Source of the DNA: Rhipicephalus microplus
Lineage: Eukaryota; Arthropoda; Arachnida; Ixodida; Ixodidae
DNA: 64,000 nucleotides
Direction of reading: 5' to 3'
Assembly: GCF_043290135.1 (NCBI RefSeq)
Contig: NC_134701.1
Coordinates: 11,136,001-11,200,000, forward strand
The translations under genes and the position numbers were made by a program. This document shows positions 1 to 10,284 of the stretch, piece after piece (within the stretch, counting starts at the first letter, position 1; every line of letters starts with the position of its first letter). Under the pieces are notes generated by a model, which was not told where the DNA came from, searched no databases, and saw nothing but the letters and a program-made list of their open reading frames with translations.

Positions 1-736
1 CATCAGCGCGAGAAAAGTTCGGGTACTGGCACTTGACTGTGGAATCAACATACGAAGCATCAGTTAAGGTTAATATGACAGCTTCATGATCAGATATTTC
101 TGGTGCAACATCACACAATACATGATTTTTTACAGTACTGCAAACAAAGAAGAGATCTAGGATTGAAATTGCACTTTGAATTCTAGTAGGTTGAGATACA
201 ATCTGTAGCAAATCATAATTAAAAATCATTTCTAGTATTTTAATGTCACTTAGATCTGAAGACTGTGTGGAAAAAGTATTCCAATTTATACTCGGAAAAT
301 TGAAATCACCCGCGAGAATTAACCTGTCATTTGGTTTTATATAAGAGCACATGTAATCATCAAGATTTTCTAGAACCGAGACAGAGGAGTCAGGAGGCCT
401 ATAAATAGCTCCGAGAATGTATCGCATTTTATTTATATATGTAGTACAAAAAATGTATTCAACACCTGGAATATTAGGCATTCTAACGAGTTGTAAATAT
501 GCTCTAAATAATATAGCAACCCCGCCACCTCTCCTGTCCCGGTCTTTACGAAAGCAGACATAGTTTTTCGGAACAAATTCGCTGTCGGATACCTCATCGT
601 TTAACCAAGTCTCTGTAAGCACAGCAATGTCTGGTTCATAAGTAAGAAACAGGGCTTCAAGCCGGACAGGTTTATTAACAGTGCTACGGCAATATACATT
701 AAGGATAGATAGATTACGGGTACTTGCTTTCTGGTG
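1..736 (-). CDS. A1 ORF2, apurinic-like endonuclease domain (partial at window edge)
   Basis: This is the N-terminal APE-type endonuclease that nicks target DNA for target-primed reverse transcription. The frame is open from just after the ORF1 stop to the window edge. Visible motifs in order are LNVYCRSTVNK (Asn metal site), LTETWLND (catalytic Glu), RRGGGVAI, YRPP, LAGDFNFPSINW (Asp/Asn), SILDLFF and EISDHEAV (Asp-His pair). All key residues are present. No ATG precedes the first motif. The reading frame is continuous with ORF1 except for one TGA at 737-739, directly followed by CAC CAG. The reverse transcriptase would lie to the left of the window. Confidence 0.9.
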
Positions 737-1407
737 TCATTTGTTACGCTTTGAAATTTTATACCTTTTATTGTTGGTTTCATCCCAACCATACAAAATG
801 TCGTCTACATACAGCTTATCATATACCAGCTTTACTTTTGAACCATTTGCCTTTTCATGCGTTGCCGTTTGGCAGAATTTCTTCCTGGTTTCTCTAATAC
901 CGGCAGAAAAGTCCTCAGTGACCGAAACAGGAGATCCCTTTAGCTTGAAACATGCTTTAAGTATTGACGTTTTCTCGCGATAGTCCAACAACCTTATTAT
1001 CACAGGACGATTTCTAGCGGTTTTTTTACCCAGTCTGTGGCATCGCTCTATGCCATTTACAGTAATTCCAAGTTTTTGTAAGAACAAGTTTTCTTTGATA
1101 GTAGTTGTTAGACTTTCAGTAGTTTCAGAGATGGCCTCTTCAATGCCATATATAACTAGATTATTTCTCCTGTCCTATTTTCGAGTTCTTCATTTCTTTG
1201 CGCTGCAAGACGTACAGCTTCTTTAAGTTTAGCAACTGTTTTTTTCATTTCGTCTACTTCATTTTTAAGTGAAAGTAATGGGGCTAGTTGATGTTCCAAA
1301 TTTCCAATACGGTCGTTTAATTTGATAATGTCGGTTTCAATTTTACCCTGTTTAGCTAAAATGTTAGATTGACCTGAAAGTAACTGGATCAACAATTCCT
1401 TTTCTGT

Positions 1408-1434
1408 CGGGCCAGGGTTAGGTTCAACGTCACC
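1408..1434 (-). other. 2A ribosome-skipping motif in A1 ORF1
   Basis: The encoded peptide GDVEPNPGP matches the D-x-E-x-N-P-G-P consensus exactly, with LLSC immediately upstream. The established function of this class is to prevent formation of the Gly-Pro bond and release the upstream peptide. Confidence 0.9.
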
Positions 1435-1561
1435 ACATGACAAAAGGCTAACTTTAAATGTGTAAATATCTATAACAAATTTTTGAATAATCGGTGGGCA
1501 TGGTAGCAGCAGCAAAAAGCGGTTATCGCTTCTGAAGCAATGGGTAGGCAAGTATCTACTG

Positions 1562-2196
1562 ACCTGAACGATAAAGCAGAAGGGGCTTAGCGTTTTGCTG
1601 GAAGCGCCTAGTGTGCTGCTGCCATGCACACTGGTCGCTGCTTGTGGTGTTGGTCTTCTTAAAGCAGCAGCCTTGTCCACGTGATGAGATGTTATCCAGC
1701 AAGGAGCATGTGCAGATTCTAGTGCGTTCGGCAGAGTGACTTCACATAAAGTGAAGATACGTGTGTTCGGTGAAACGTTGACGCTGCCACTGTAATCCAC
1801 GCAGATGTTCAGCATCGGTTGTAGGTAGATCCACGCAGTCGACACCTGAACGATAAAGCAGAAGGGGCTTAGCATTTTGCTGGAAGCGCCTAGTGCGCTG
1901 CTGCCATGCACACTGGTCGCTGCTTGTGGTGTTGGTCTTCTTATAGCAGCAGGCTTGTCCACGTGATGAGATGTTATCCAGCAAGGAGCATGCGCAGATT
2001 CCAGTGCGTTCGGCAGAGTGACTTCACATAAAGTGAAGATATGTCTGTTCGGTGAAACGTTGACGCTGCCACTGTAATCCACGCAGATGTTCAGCATCGG
2101 TTGTAGGTAGATCCACGCAGCCGACACCTGAACGATAAAGCAGAAGGGGCTTAGCATTTTGCTGGAAGCGCCTAGTGCGCTGCTGTCATGCACACT
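1562..2196 (-). repeat. A1 5' monomer array, period 282 bp
   Basis: The same landmark (acctgaacgataaag on the plus strand) occurs at 1562, 1844 and 2126, giving two periods of exactly 282 bp (94 codons). The copies differ by a few substitutions and no indels. The outermost copy is partial. Each unit is open in the ORF1 frame and contains the peptide core LSPFCFIVQV. In the innermost copy the ATG before this core is ACG. Confidence 0.92.
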
Positions 2197-2259
2197 CTTG
2201 CCTTTCTGAATGAAACACATTTACACATTGCAAATACACATTTGTAAAACACAAATACA

Positions 2260-3672
2260 CATTTGCCTTTCTGAGTGAAAATTTTCCTGTAGTTGCTGAT
2301 TGTTACAAGCTGCCACTCTAGCGTCGCCAGCGCGAAGTCGGCGACGGGAATGACAGCAGGTTGGTTCGTTCCGTACGCAAGCAGAGACAGTGAAGAGATC
2401 AGAGACGTGAGAAAACAAAACAACTTTACTCTAGTGATATTGCAGCACACGGGATCTAATACAACACTTCCATACAACTAACAAAATACATCGACACTTG
2501 ATACAACTAAAGAAATATATAACAGAAACAGTAAATCAGCTTACGAGAAAGACTATTACAAACTACACAACTAACACAACAGAACTACAGAGGAGAAAGT
2601 TCGAAGATATAAACAGGTGAAGGCATACGTGTGATGACCGGCAGCGTTGTGTCCCCGACGATCGGATGCGAGAAGTCGAAGAGAGTTCTGGCACGACTGC
2701 GATGTCGGCGGTGTTGCAACGCTGGTGGCTCCGGGAGGCTAGTGCTTGCAGGTGACTTCGAGCAGGTTGAGCTAACTCGAGGCGAAGTCCCGATGTCTAC
2801 GTTGCAGACGTTAATATCGCGTCACAACTAGACGAACGGCTAAGTTTAGGTGGCCAGCCAATACAGAGCGACACTAAAAACTTCTAGAAGAGATGCTTGT
2901 TGATCTGTTTCTACACCATCTTGGTCAGCGACTAGTCTGCCTAGCAGGGCAAAATCCTGCGCTTAAATCCCCCTCGTGTCTCCTCGCTCTCTTCCTTGGG
3001 GACAAGAGACCTCTACCTGGGTCCAATCATGCGCGTTTAATTGAGGGGAAACTCCGCCCCAAAAAATATTTTGACCCCACCCCTTTTTAATAGGGAGAGG
3101 GCCCGCAACTAGCGAGAGTGACAACCTGTCGGGTTGTTGTCATACGGCTTGGCCACCAGAGCGTTTCCCACGCTTTTTTCCGTGGGAACGGTCAACCACT
3201 TAGCTCTCAGCCGGGCGTCTTGTAGTCTAATCCTTGTACGGGGTATACCGCGGCCTTCTACGACCTTGCAGACGTCGCCACGGTTATAAAAGGATTAACT
3301 GTCGGCGGCGACGTTCTAAGGAGAGCACCCCCATTTTGCACTTATCGGTTCCCTTTCATGTTCCGCCGTTTCTCACGGTCAGTCGGGGAGTACGGCGCCC
3401 GTTAATTGCCGTGACATGGTGTCGCCGAAAATAGCCGTCCGTGACACTGATCTTCTCTCCTTCCCACTTTCACTGCTCTTCGAAAACTTAGCTTGATACG
3501 TTTGTGACCACTACCCAGACTTCTGGAACCACCTTCATCTGTGTGCATTATCCTGAGCTTATCATACATCCTATGTGACATCAGTGCATAATATATCGTC
3601 GACTGCAGCCCTCCTGCCTCCCTTGTTATTTGCCCTTCACACATCTCAGTACTGTTGCAAATGATCAAATGC
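2260..3672 (-). mobile_element. B3: fragment of CR1-like family B, interrupted by the solo LTR
   Basis: On the minus strand, 3672-3452 encodes LIICNSTE-CEGQIT and LMSHRMYDKLR, matching the endonuclease-linker region of B1 and B2 (8440-8660 and 62460-62680). It is frame-broken. The continuation (AGCAACTACAGGAAAATTTT) resumes at 2300 after the solo LTR and reaches about 2260. This is an old 5'- and 3'-truncated copy. Confidence 0.8.
2301..3446. mobile_element. Solo LTR (1,146 bp) with 5-bp target-site duplication
   Basis: The segment begins TGTTACAAGC and ends CCGTGACA, so the ends are TG...CA with a short inverted repeat (TGTYAC/GTGACA). It is flanked by CTGAT at 2296-2300 and 3447-3451. Removing it rejoins two parts of a family B LINE that continue exactly into each other, which confirms the boundaries. 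No internal coding region is present, so this is best read as a solo LTR left by recombination. A TATA-like TTATAAAAGG lies near 3283 on the plus strand. Orientation and family are unknown; nothing else in the window matches it. Confidence 0.8.
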
Positions 3673-3689
3673 AACAGTACAAAGCAGCC

Positions 3690-3803
3690 CATGCTACGGC
3701 AGCGCCGCCTTGAGAACCGGTTTTTTGTTCACCTTCACGCGATGCATGGCGAGAGAGGGTGCCTGAACACACTACCGTATATTGTAGTACAATATACTTT
3801 AGG
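3690..3803 (+). repeat. Dispersed repeat; inverted copy at 60985-61101
   Basis: This stretch of about 115 bp reads as the reverse complement of 60985-61101. Shared landmarks include CATGCTACGGCAGCGCCGCC, CATGCATGGCGAGAGAGGG and GAACACACTACC. Both copies lie next to family B sequence, so they may belong to the 5' region of that family or to a small element near it. Confidence 0.7.
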
Positions 3804-4214
3804 TGAGCGCGCTTCAGCCTCCAGCTATTTTGATGACTCGCCGAAAAACCTTGAGTCGAAATTTCCTCACAAATAGCTGTGTAAGCAGATGTATCAAATT
3901 GTGTGCAGTGTAATCACTTGAACACCAATCGTTATTCGGAGCGCGAGCCGAAGCGGACTACTTCATGGAGGTGTACAGGAGCAGTAGCTCTGCCCATAGC
4001 TTTTCCTTCATTGCCACAGAAAGTCAGCCGCCTTCATGACGTTGCGTCACATCTTTCTCTCTCCCTACGAGTACTCCGTTGTAACGCTTATGTTTTTAAA
4101 AAAAAACAACACTTCACTAAAGATAGAGAAGACCCTCATGGCATGCTTTGTTTTGATCTTGTTGAAAACGAAACTCATATCTGCCTTTCTCCCTCTTTTT
4201 TCTTTTTCTGCTAG
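3804..4214. other. Unassigned sequence upstream of a candidate exon
   Basis: No coding region or repeat is recognised. The right end is pyrimidine-rich (ctccctcttttttctttttctgctag), which looks like a polypyrimidine tract and 3' splice site for the next feature. Confidence 0.4.
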
Positions 4215-4343
4215 TTTGCTGTGGAGCACGACCGGATTGGTGCCAACATCGAAGCCCTGGCTCGCAGTGTGTGTGATGGCACAGAAATGTTTGGTGACCT
4301 GCCCCGACCTCGGCTGAATTCGATGCAGAGGCCCTTGTTCTGA
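4215..4343 (+). CDS. Candidate terminal coding exon of an unidentified host gene
   Basis: A polypyrimidine tract and CTAG acceptor precede an open stretch of 42 codons ending in TGA at 4341-4343. The peptide runs from FAVEHDRIGANIEALARSV through MFGDLPRPRL to MQRPLF. Codon choice is GC3-rich and regular, unlike the surrounding AT-rich sequence. No transposon protein I know has this C-terminus. A weak poly(A)-signal-like AATAAG follows near 4374. I do not recognise the family, and neighbouring exons are not visible, possibly lost behind the TE cluster on the left. A chance open frame is possible, but the acceptor plus codon bias argue for a real exon. Confidence 0.45.
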   Translation, partial: FAVEHDRIGANIEALARSVCDGTEMFGDLPRPRLNSMQRPLF

Positions 4344-4691
4344 ACATGTTGATTGATTGTGTGATTGTATGCGAATAAGAATCTTTGTTCATTAGGCTGA
4401 TGTCTAGTTTGTCCTCGTTGCGAGAGTGCACGCATGTGATGTCGGCCAATTGTGCCGCCAGGCTTTGCGATAACTCATTTGCTGGTGGTTGCCAATATTA
4501 CTTTTCTCGTTTTGAAGTGAAGTAGAAGCAAACAGTAAGTACCTATTACTATAATATATCTATTAATAATGCTATTCTTATTATTATTCCTTGTTATCCG
4601 AGCTCTTATAAACCCATGGCCCAAGCGCTAGGTGATGGAAAGTCTTTCAGAGGTTGTAGACAGTTGAATCAATGGAAATCTAAATAAGTTC

Positions 4692-4805
4692 ATGTCCAGC
4701 CATCTGGGACATAGACGAGTGTGGGAAAGCCGACCCCAAGAGGAAGCACTGGGCGTAATGCTGAGAGGAGCGTTCTTCAAAAAATTATTATTGATCAATG
4801 CCTGA
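4692..4805 (+). pseudogene. Exon-like duplicated segment, copy 1
   Basis: This open stretch of 37 codons starts MSSHLGH and contains PQEEALGVMLRGAFFKK. It is similar at protein and DNA level to copy 2 at 5308-5403, about 600 bp downstream. The similarity is strongest over the 3' 60 bp (GGGCGTAA...GGAGCGTTCTTCAAAAAA). No protein family is recognised. It may be a duplicated exon, a processed gene fragment or part of an unclassified repeat. Confidence 0.3.
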
Positions 4806-5307
4806 TTTTTTGCTAATTGAAAGGCACTTAATGCTGACAACGTCCTTAAGCTGTGCAACGTGATTATCTTTAATTGGCCAGATAGATTTTTTCCTAAGAC
4901 ACTTTTGTGTATCCATTGAAACTGTATGGTGTGAATATTGAAAAGCTAATTGTAGTGCAACGATAAGTTATTTGCTAATTGCACTCTATTGGCATGTACT
5001 GTAAGATAACCTGCCTTTGTGTTTGGAATTTCGTGGGATTACTCTGGTTAAATTTTTTTCTCATTAGCTTTTCCAAATTGATAGTGCAGGAAAGCAGCAT
5101 TATAGTGTAAAAGAATCACCTGTCGGTAAATCTATCAGAAAGTGGACGTTGATCATGGTAAAACCTCAGCTAAAGTTTGCAGGTGTGATGTAAAAACCTC
5201 AGCAGAAGTCTGCAGATGTGATGTACATTATGTACAACATGACAGTCTGTATGCAACATGGTATAAAAAACGGTGAACTAAAAGCGATGTCCGGAATTGC
5301 TGAATAT

Positions 5308-5403
5308 ATGTCCAGCAATCTGACACATCTCCTAGAGCGGCAAAGCCAACCCCAAGGGGAAGCGCTGGGCGTAACACTAAGGGGAGCGTTCTTCAAAAAA
5401 TAA
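5308..5403 (+). pseudogene. Exon-like duplicated segment, copy 2
   Basis: The open frame MSSNLTHLLERQ...ALGVTLRGAFFKK ends in TAA at 5401-5403. The frame extends upstream to 5218. It pairs with copy 1 at 4692-4805. The conserved tail is LRGAFFKK. The function is unknown and no splice sites of good quality were seen. Confidence 0.3.
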
Positions 5404-6414
5404 TTACTGAGTATCGGGTGAAGTGACGTGGCGCCTGCGGCTCGGGTAAACATGAGCGAGCTGCCGACGAATGCCGGTGCTCGGCACATACATCGACTGA
5501 CTACGGTGGTGTTTTCCGGGAAGCACACCTTTGATAACGCGTAGTGATAGCGGCTGGAACATCTCTGTCAGCGGACTGTACGACCAGGCGGTGAGCGCAG
5601 GCCATTTAGGGGTGTCCGACAGCTACGGCAGTGAGCGTTTGCATAACGAGCTCGGGGCTCCAATTTACAACTTCAAGCGCTCGCCACGGACTGCGACTCT
5701 GCTGCGCTAAATGGCCCGACGACTAAGGCGTTGCTTACCTCGACGGCTGGAGGCATTTGAGCATCGTGCCCAAACCGTGGGACGTGACCTTTGCCTGAGA
5801 ACACCATGCACGAACTTATCAAGACCCTGTGCTGCAGTGTTTATAACCAACGCGCGGGGAGGGTTTTTGGAGAGACGAATTCTGGAGCGCGCCGAGTGCA
5901 TATGGTCAATAAACCAACTGCATACAACCAGTCGGAGTCTAAACGCCGTATTCAGAAACGCTCCTTGACTTGAGCTTGAAACCACCTTCAATGCAGCGCA
6001 TTTGAAACTCGTCTGTGCGGGAGTCTGGCTCTAGCATTCGTGGAGAGCGGACGTGCTGTTCGGAGCTTTTGTGTTTGCGGGAGACGCGCCGCGACGTCTC
6101 GTGCAACGCTCCCCATTTCTTCGCCTGCGTCATGTGCATATTTTGACTGTGAGACTTTTCGCCTAAGTGCTGGTAGTACCTTTCAACTCAGCAAGTGGCC
6201 AAGACCTCGCCGAAGCCAAGCTTGTCGCAGTGAGTTGGTCTTTCGTCTATCCATGCATTTGACTCCGACGCTCTGAGGCGGCACCTATGCTGCTGCTGCT
6301 ACTGCGGCGTGGTTCCCGCGTCCCATACTGGTTGTATGGGATGCGGAGGTTTCTCTTCATTTCTTTGTGCTTGTGAACACCATTATTATTTTTTTCTCTC
6401 CTAATGAATAATTA
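5404..6414. other. Unassigned, moderately GC-rich sequence
   Basis: Only short open frames occur here (for example 5806-5973). None matches a family I recognise and none has a convincing start context. A CTGCTGCTGCTACTG run lies near 6290. I see no transposon ends in this interval. Confidence 0.3.
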
Positions 6415-6698
6415 GCGTTGAGAGTACTGTAGGTGTGGGACACGGGCAACGTTGTAGTGACGTTGACCACGTGAACGGGCTAGGCGGCTGTTTTGAAGAA
6501 GGTCGGGGCGCCCTGTTAGTTGTTAAAGAGCTAGAGCTGAACACGAAGGGGACCTAGTGAGAGGCTACTAGCAAAATCGAACACATATGTGTGAGGTGTA
6601 GGCGGCAGCTTCAAACAGTTGTTGAGCTAGGAGAGTTAACGGAGGCGGCTGGATAGCGGGATTAGGGTTGAACGTAGGCCTATCAGGCACTCTGTTCG

Positions 6699-7805
6699 AT
6701 GGTCGGGCGGGCGATGGCTAGGAAAACCGCGAGCGAGAGTGAGCTGGTGCAGTGCGAAAAATGCAAGCGCTGGTGCTACTTAGATGAGACAGCATTCACG
6801 AGTTTGGCCGACGCGCAGAAGGCGAGCTTCGTGTGCAGGCTGTGCGAGGCTCTGAAGGCGGCCGTGCAGCGCATGGAGGCTAGCATCAAGGGGCTTCAGG
6901 GGCAGCTCAGGGTGGAACCCGAGCATAGGATAGAACTCCAAAAACAGCTCAGAGCGTCGCGTTAGCAGGAGGAGGCTTCCGCCAGCCTATTGGGCGACCT
7001 TCGAAAAGAACAGGAAGGGCGTACCGAGCTCGAGCAGTGGGTAAAGGAGCTAATGGCGCTTTGCCCCGGCCCCGAGCGGTGTGAGATGGAAGGCGTAGGT
7101 AGCGGAGAAGGCGACAGGCGGGAAGGAACGGGCGAGAAGGGAGGTCAGGGGGCCGCAGTGTCTGGCCACACCACGGAGGCTCCGAGAACATACAGCTCGG
7201 TGGCGCAGCAGTATTCAAGGAGGGCAGAAACACAGGACAGACGGTAGAGAAACAGTTGAAGCAAACAGGGGCGCCATCACAAACAGGAAGCCAGCGATTG
7301 AAGCGTAGAAGGGTCCTAGTGGTGGGGGACTCTAACGTGGTCAGGGTTAGGGATGGCGTCTTCAAGACAGTGAAGGAAGATGGGAGAGTCAGGGAAGAGC
7401 ATGGTGGATGCACTGGCCAAAGCTCAGGAGGTTGTAGATAACAGCATGGAGGGCGAAAATCTAGTCATTATTCATGCTGGGCTCAATGATTTGTTGAAGG
7501 GCAACGATCAGAACCTTCAGAGAAAGTTAGAGGATGGGATGCGTAAGCTCCCAGAAGCCTCTGGGCGTGTGCATGTGACCATATGCACAGTCCCAGAGGT
7601 CTGGGGGCAGTCTCGTGGAATTGAAAGGAGGGTAGTGGAGGCCAGTTGTGTGATCGAGGGTTTGCGCCAGCAACTAGGATACAGCGTAATAGAAGCTAAC
7701 CAAGACGTGTACGAGCCCGGCGCTCGCCCCTTTGCACATGATGGCATTCACTACAGTGGTGCGACGGGCAGGAGCGTGGTAACAGGATGGGTCGCCAAGC
7801 CATAG
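6699..7805 (+). pseudogene. B1 ORF1: PHD-type zinc finger plus SGNH esterase, broken
   Basis: From ATG 6699 the frame encodes VQCEKCKRWCYL...SFVCRLCEALK, a Cys-rich PHD-like finger, then a coiled region. A TAG at 6963 interrupts the same frame, which resumes to about 7247. The second half is an SGNH-hydrolase (esterase) domain: block I VLVVGDSNVV near 7315, block III HAGLNDL near 7475, and block V DGIHYSG near 7740. Moving between these pieces needs at least two frameshifts (about 7250 and 7380). In CR1-like elements the esterase is thought to aid membrane or RNP trafficking; its substrate is unknown. The catalytic Ser, Asp and His are all retained in this dead copy. Confidence 0.85.
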
Positions 7806-7954
7806 CTTTTTTAGGGGGGCCCAGAGCCCTGATGCCAACAGTGTAGCCAAAGACGGACCTAAAGGGGCATAAATATTCAAGCCACAGGAAGTTCGTGGAA
7901 GAAGAAATAGACGTAAGCACAAGGGCCGAGCTAAGTCAGACGTAGGCTATATTA

Positions 7955-9649
7955 ACATGCAGGGTGGCAGGAATAGGTTAAAGTGGGAAGAGATAAAAGA
8001 GCATTGGAGACAGGAGGAGCTGATGGTATATGGGGTTGTCGAGGCACATCTTCGGGACATGGAGCAACCATCGTGCAATCCGGACTACGTATGGGAATAT
8101 TGCAATCGAACAAAAGGCAGCAAAAAGGGGGTGGAATAGGTGCAATGATACATAAGAGCATGGCTTGGCAAAGAGTGAAGCAGGAATGCCCGGAGCATTT
8201 ATGGTTAAGAGGGAAAGTAGCTGGGCAGATGACGCTCCTTGGTTTGGTGCACTGGTGGATGGGAGCGATGGCCCGAGAGGAAAACCAGGCATAGTGGAGT
8301 GTATATCAAAGGACATTGAGGAATTAAGAGAAGAGTGAGAGATAACAATACTAGGAGATATGAATGTGCACATAGAAGATATAGATGGATATACTGACTC
8401 AACAGGCAAAATAATCATAGTTATGTGTGAAAGGCATGATTTGATCATTTGCAACAGTACCGAGAAGTGTGAAGGGAAAATAAAATGGGAGGTAGGAGGA
8501 CTGCAGTCAATGATAGATTACGCACTGATGTCACATAGGATGTATGATAAGCTCAGGGGAATGCACATAGATGAAGGCGGCTTCAGAAGTCTGGGTAGTG
8601 ATCACAAACGTATCAAGCTAAGTTTTGGAAGAGCAGCAAAAGTGGGAACAGGTCGCGGGATCGAATCCCGGCTGCGGCGGCTGCATTTCCGATGGAGGCG
8701 GAAATGTTGTTGGCCCGTGTGCTCAGATTTGGGTGCACGTTAAAGAACCCCAGGTGGTCGAAATTTCCGGAGCCCTCCAATACGGCGTCTCTCATAATCA
8801 TATGGTAGTTTTGGGACGTTAAACCCCACATATCAATCAAAGCAAAAGTGGGAAGGAGACAAGATGAGCAACTACAGGAAAATTTTCATTCAGAAAGGCA
8901 AATAGAAATTGCTACTAAACAAATTGAGAAAGTAATCACTGAGGATAACAAAACTGTGTGGACATACACAAATTTAATTAGACTGTTTGGGCTAGAGCTT
9001 GCTAAGGCACGTGACAAGTCACCCTGGAAAAGAAGACACAAGCCCAAGAGTTGGTGGGATGAGGAAGTTAAGAGAGCAATAGCAAAACGTCAGGAAGCCT
9101 CTAGGAAACACAGACATGCTAAGCAGCGGGTTGAACCAACAGATGAGGTTGAAAGAAAATGGGACATCTTTCTAAGATCTAAAGGGAAGCATCCCTCCTA
9201 ATCAATGAAAAGATTAGAAGAAAGTGTGCTCAGTGGCTGGCAGAAGTACATAAAAAAGACAGAAAGGCAGCTGCGAAATTTAGGAACCATCTAAAGTCCC
9301 TAAGGAATGAAACAAACCTAGAGCAGAGGTTTATAACTACAGCTCAAGGTGCTAGGCTAGAAGGGAACGAAGCTATCAAATATTAAAAACAGGGGTGACA
9401 GAAAAATTTCAACAAAGAAGTGCCTTATGCACCACAATAGACAAGGATGGATGAAGTGGTGCAATGGCTCCCATTTTCACATCGAGTGGGAAAGGGCTGA
9501 GAAGAGGGTTCCAAGTAGTACATCAACAGGCAGAGATGACATTCCAATTATGCTGATAAAGACATTGAATCCGAAGTCTAAACAGACTTTGAGAGAGGCA
9601 GTGAGCAGAAGAATAATCGATGGTGAAGTCCCTGATGGATGGAAACTGG
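7955..9649 (+). pseudogene. B1 ORF2 N-terminal part: endonuclease and linker, broken
   Basis: The start GYINMQGGRNRLKWEEI is the Asn-bearing first endonuclease motif. It is followed by WEYCNRTKG, KGGGIGAMIHKS, ITILGDMNVHIEDIDG (Asp/Asn motif) and LGSDHKRIKL (Asp-His motif). The linker RRHKPKSWWDEEVKRAIAKRQ follows after the SINE insertion. Frames change at about 8140 and 8290, and a stop ends the linker near 9200. The same protein is seen in B2 (61950-64000). Confidence 0.85.
8649..8840 (+). mobile_element. tRNA-derived SINE (Ruka-like), 5'-truncated
   Basis: It is flanked by AGCAAAAGTGGGAA at 8635-8648 and 8841-8854, a 14-bp target duplication inside B1 ORF2. The SINE keeps the B box (GATCGAATCCC) but lacks the A box. 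The body contains the shared block CCGGAGCCCTCCA and ends ATATCAATCAA. Resemblance to the tick Ruka SINE is from memory of that family. Confidence 0.9.
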
Positions 9650-10284
9650 AGGAGGCGGATGCCGCGGCCCGTGGTCTCGCCACGTGCCGGACCGCGGCCG
9701 CGCCCGCCTCCGAAGACACGACGGCGACCGAAGAAGAAGGCGAGGAGCAGCTGCTCGATTACGGCGACATCCTCGCGTGGTACAGGGAGCAACGGCGTGG
9801 CTTCCCGCCTCCGCACAGGGATCTTACCCGGTGGGAGGCGGTGAGGTTGCGCCAGCTCCAAACCGAGACTGTGCTGACCCCATCGCTAGCGCGACACGTG
9901 TGCCCCGAACTCTACGTGAGTGAAATGTGCAGTGTGTGCGCGAGCGCGAGAGCCACCCTGGCTCACATACTCTGGGGATGTGACGCAGACAGCGCGGACG
10001 GTCCGGTGTTACCGCCGCAAGTAGAACAGCGTGTGGGGTCTACGGACCCAGAAGACCAGCGAAGGGCCGTCCGGCAGCTCGAGGTCGCACTGGCGCTGCA
10101 AAGGCGAAAGGGGGACACCCTCAGTAACCCGAGCGGCGACGGGGCACGAAGGCCTTGAGGTCTAGGCCCGCGTGACATTAGGACTTCTAGTGTAACGTGA
10201 GATAGGGTGAACCCCACGCCCTGCGCGGCCGGAGGGAATCCCGCATGCTGGAACCCAATAAAGTTTATTCTCTCTCTCTTCGCA
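9650..10284 (+). mobile_element. LINE tail (family F), strongly 5'-truncated
   Basis: This GC-rich segment differs in composition from B1. It encodes one open C-terminal peptide to TGA 10156-10158, including RRGFPPPHRDLTRWEAVRLRQ and a CCHC knuckle CSVCASARATLAHILWGC typical of the C-terminus of R1/I/LOA-like LINEs. It ends CCCAATAAAGTTTATTCTCTCTCTCT, a poly(A) signal and simple tail. B1 sequence flanks it (GATGGAAACT on the left, CAGAATGAGCATGATC on the right). No clear target duplication is present. Confidence 0.8.

Larger units (their letters stand above)
1..2196 (-). mobile_element. A1: 2A-bearing non-LTR retrotransposon (Jockey/CR1/L2 group), 3' part outside window
   Basis: Read on the minus strand, the element has a 5' array of 282-bp monomers, an ORF1 with a 2A motif and coiled coil, and an ORF2 whose endonuclease domain runs off the left edge. 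The 5' end near 2196 falls at a monomer start. It abuts family B sequence (a motif matching B at 2212-2300), so A1 appears to have landed in an older CR1-like copy. A short direct repeat of the B target (about 2212-2223 and 2269-2280) lies at the junction, but I could not define a clean target-site duplication. Clade assignment rests on ORF architecture and resemblance to A2, whose reverse transcriptase is complete; it is inference. Confidence 0.85.
737..2196 (-). pseudogene. A1 ORF1: monomer peptides, hydrophobic leader, 2A, coiled coil, L1-ORF1p-like domain; one frameshift
   Basis: The frame is open from the 5' end through the monomer array. It continues into a hydrophobic stretch (about 1440-1570) and the 2A motif GDVEPNPGP at 1408-1434. 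A heptad-rich coiled coil follows, then the ENR-RRNNLVIYGI motif that begins the RRM-like domain of L1-type ORF1 proteins, which bind RNA and trimerise. One missing base near 1170-1176 shifts the frame, so the C-terminal part (737-1087; RCHRLGKK, RPVIIRLL, DYREKTSIL) sits in another frame. Because 2A separates the leader from the rest during translation, the leader may act as a signal sequence, as reported for other 2A-bearing LINEs; that role is inference here. Confidence 0.8.

Noticed and set aside
2631..3434. Several open frames of 60-70 codons
   Set aside because: They lie inside the solo LTR and show no protein similarity.
6040..6276. Small coding gene just before B1
   Set aside because: No start context, no domain and overlapping alternative frames of equal length.
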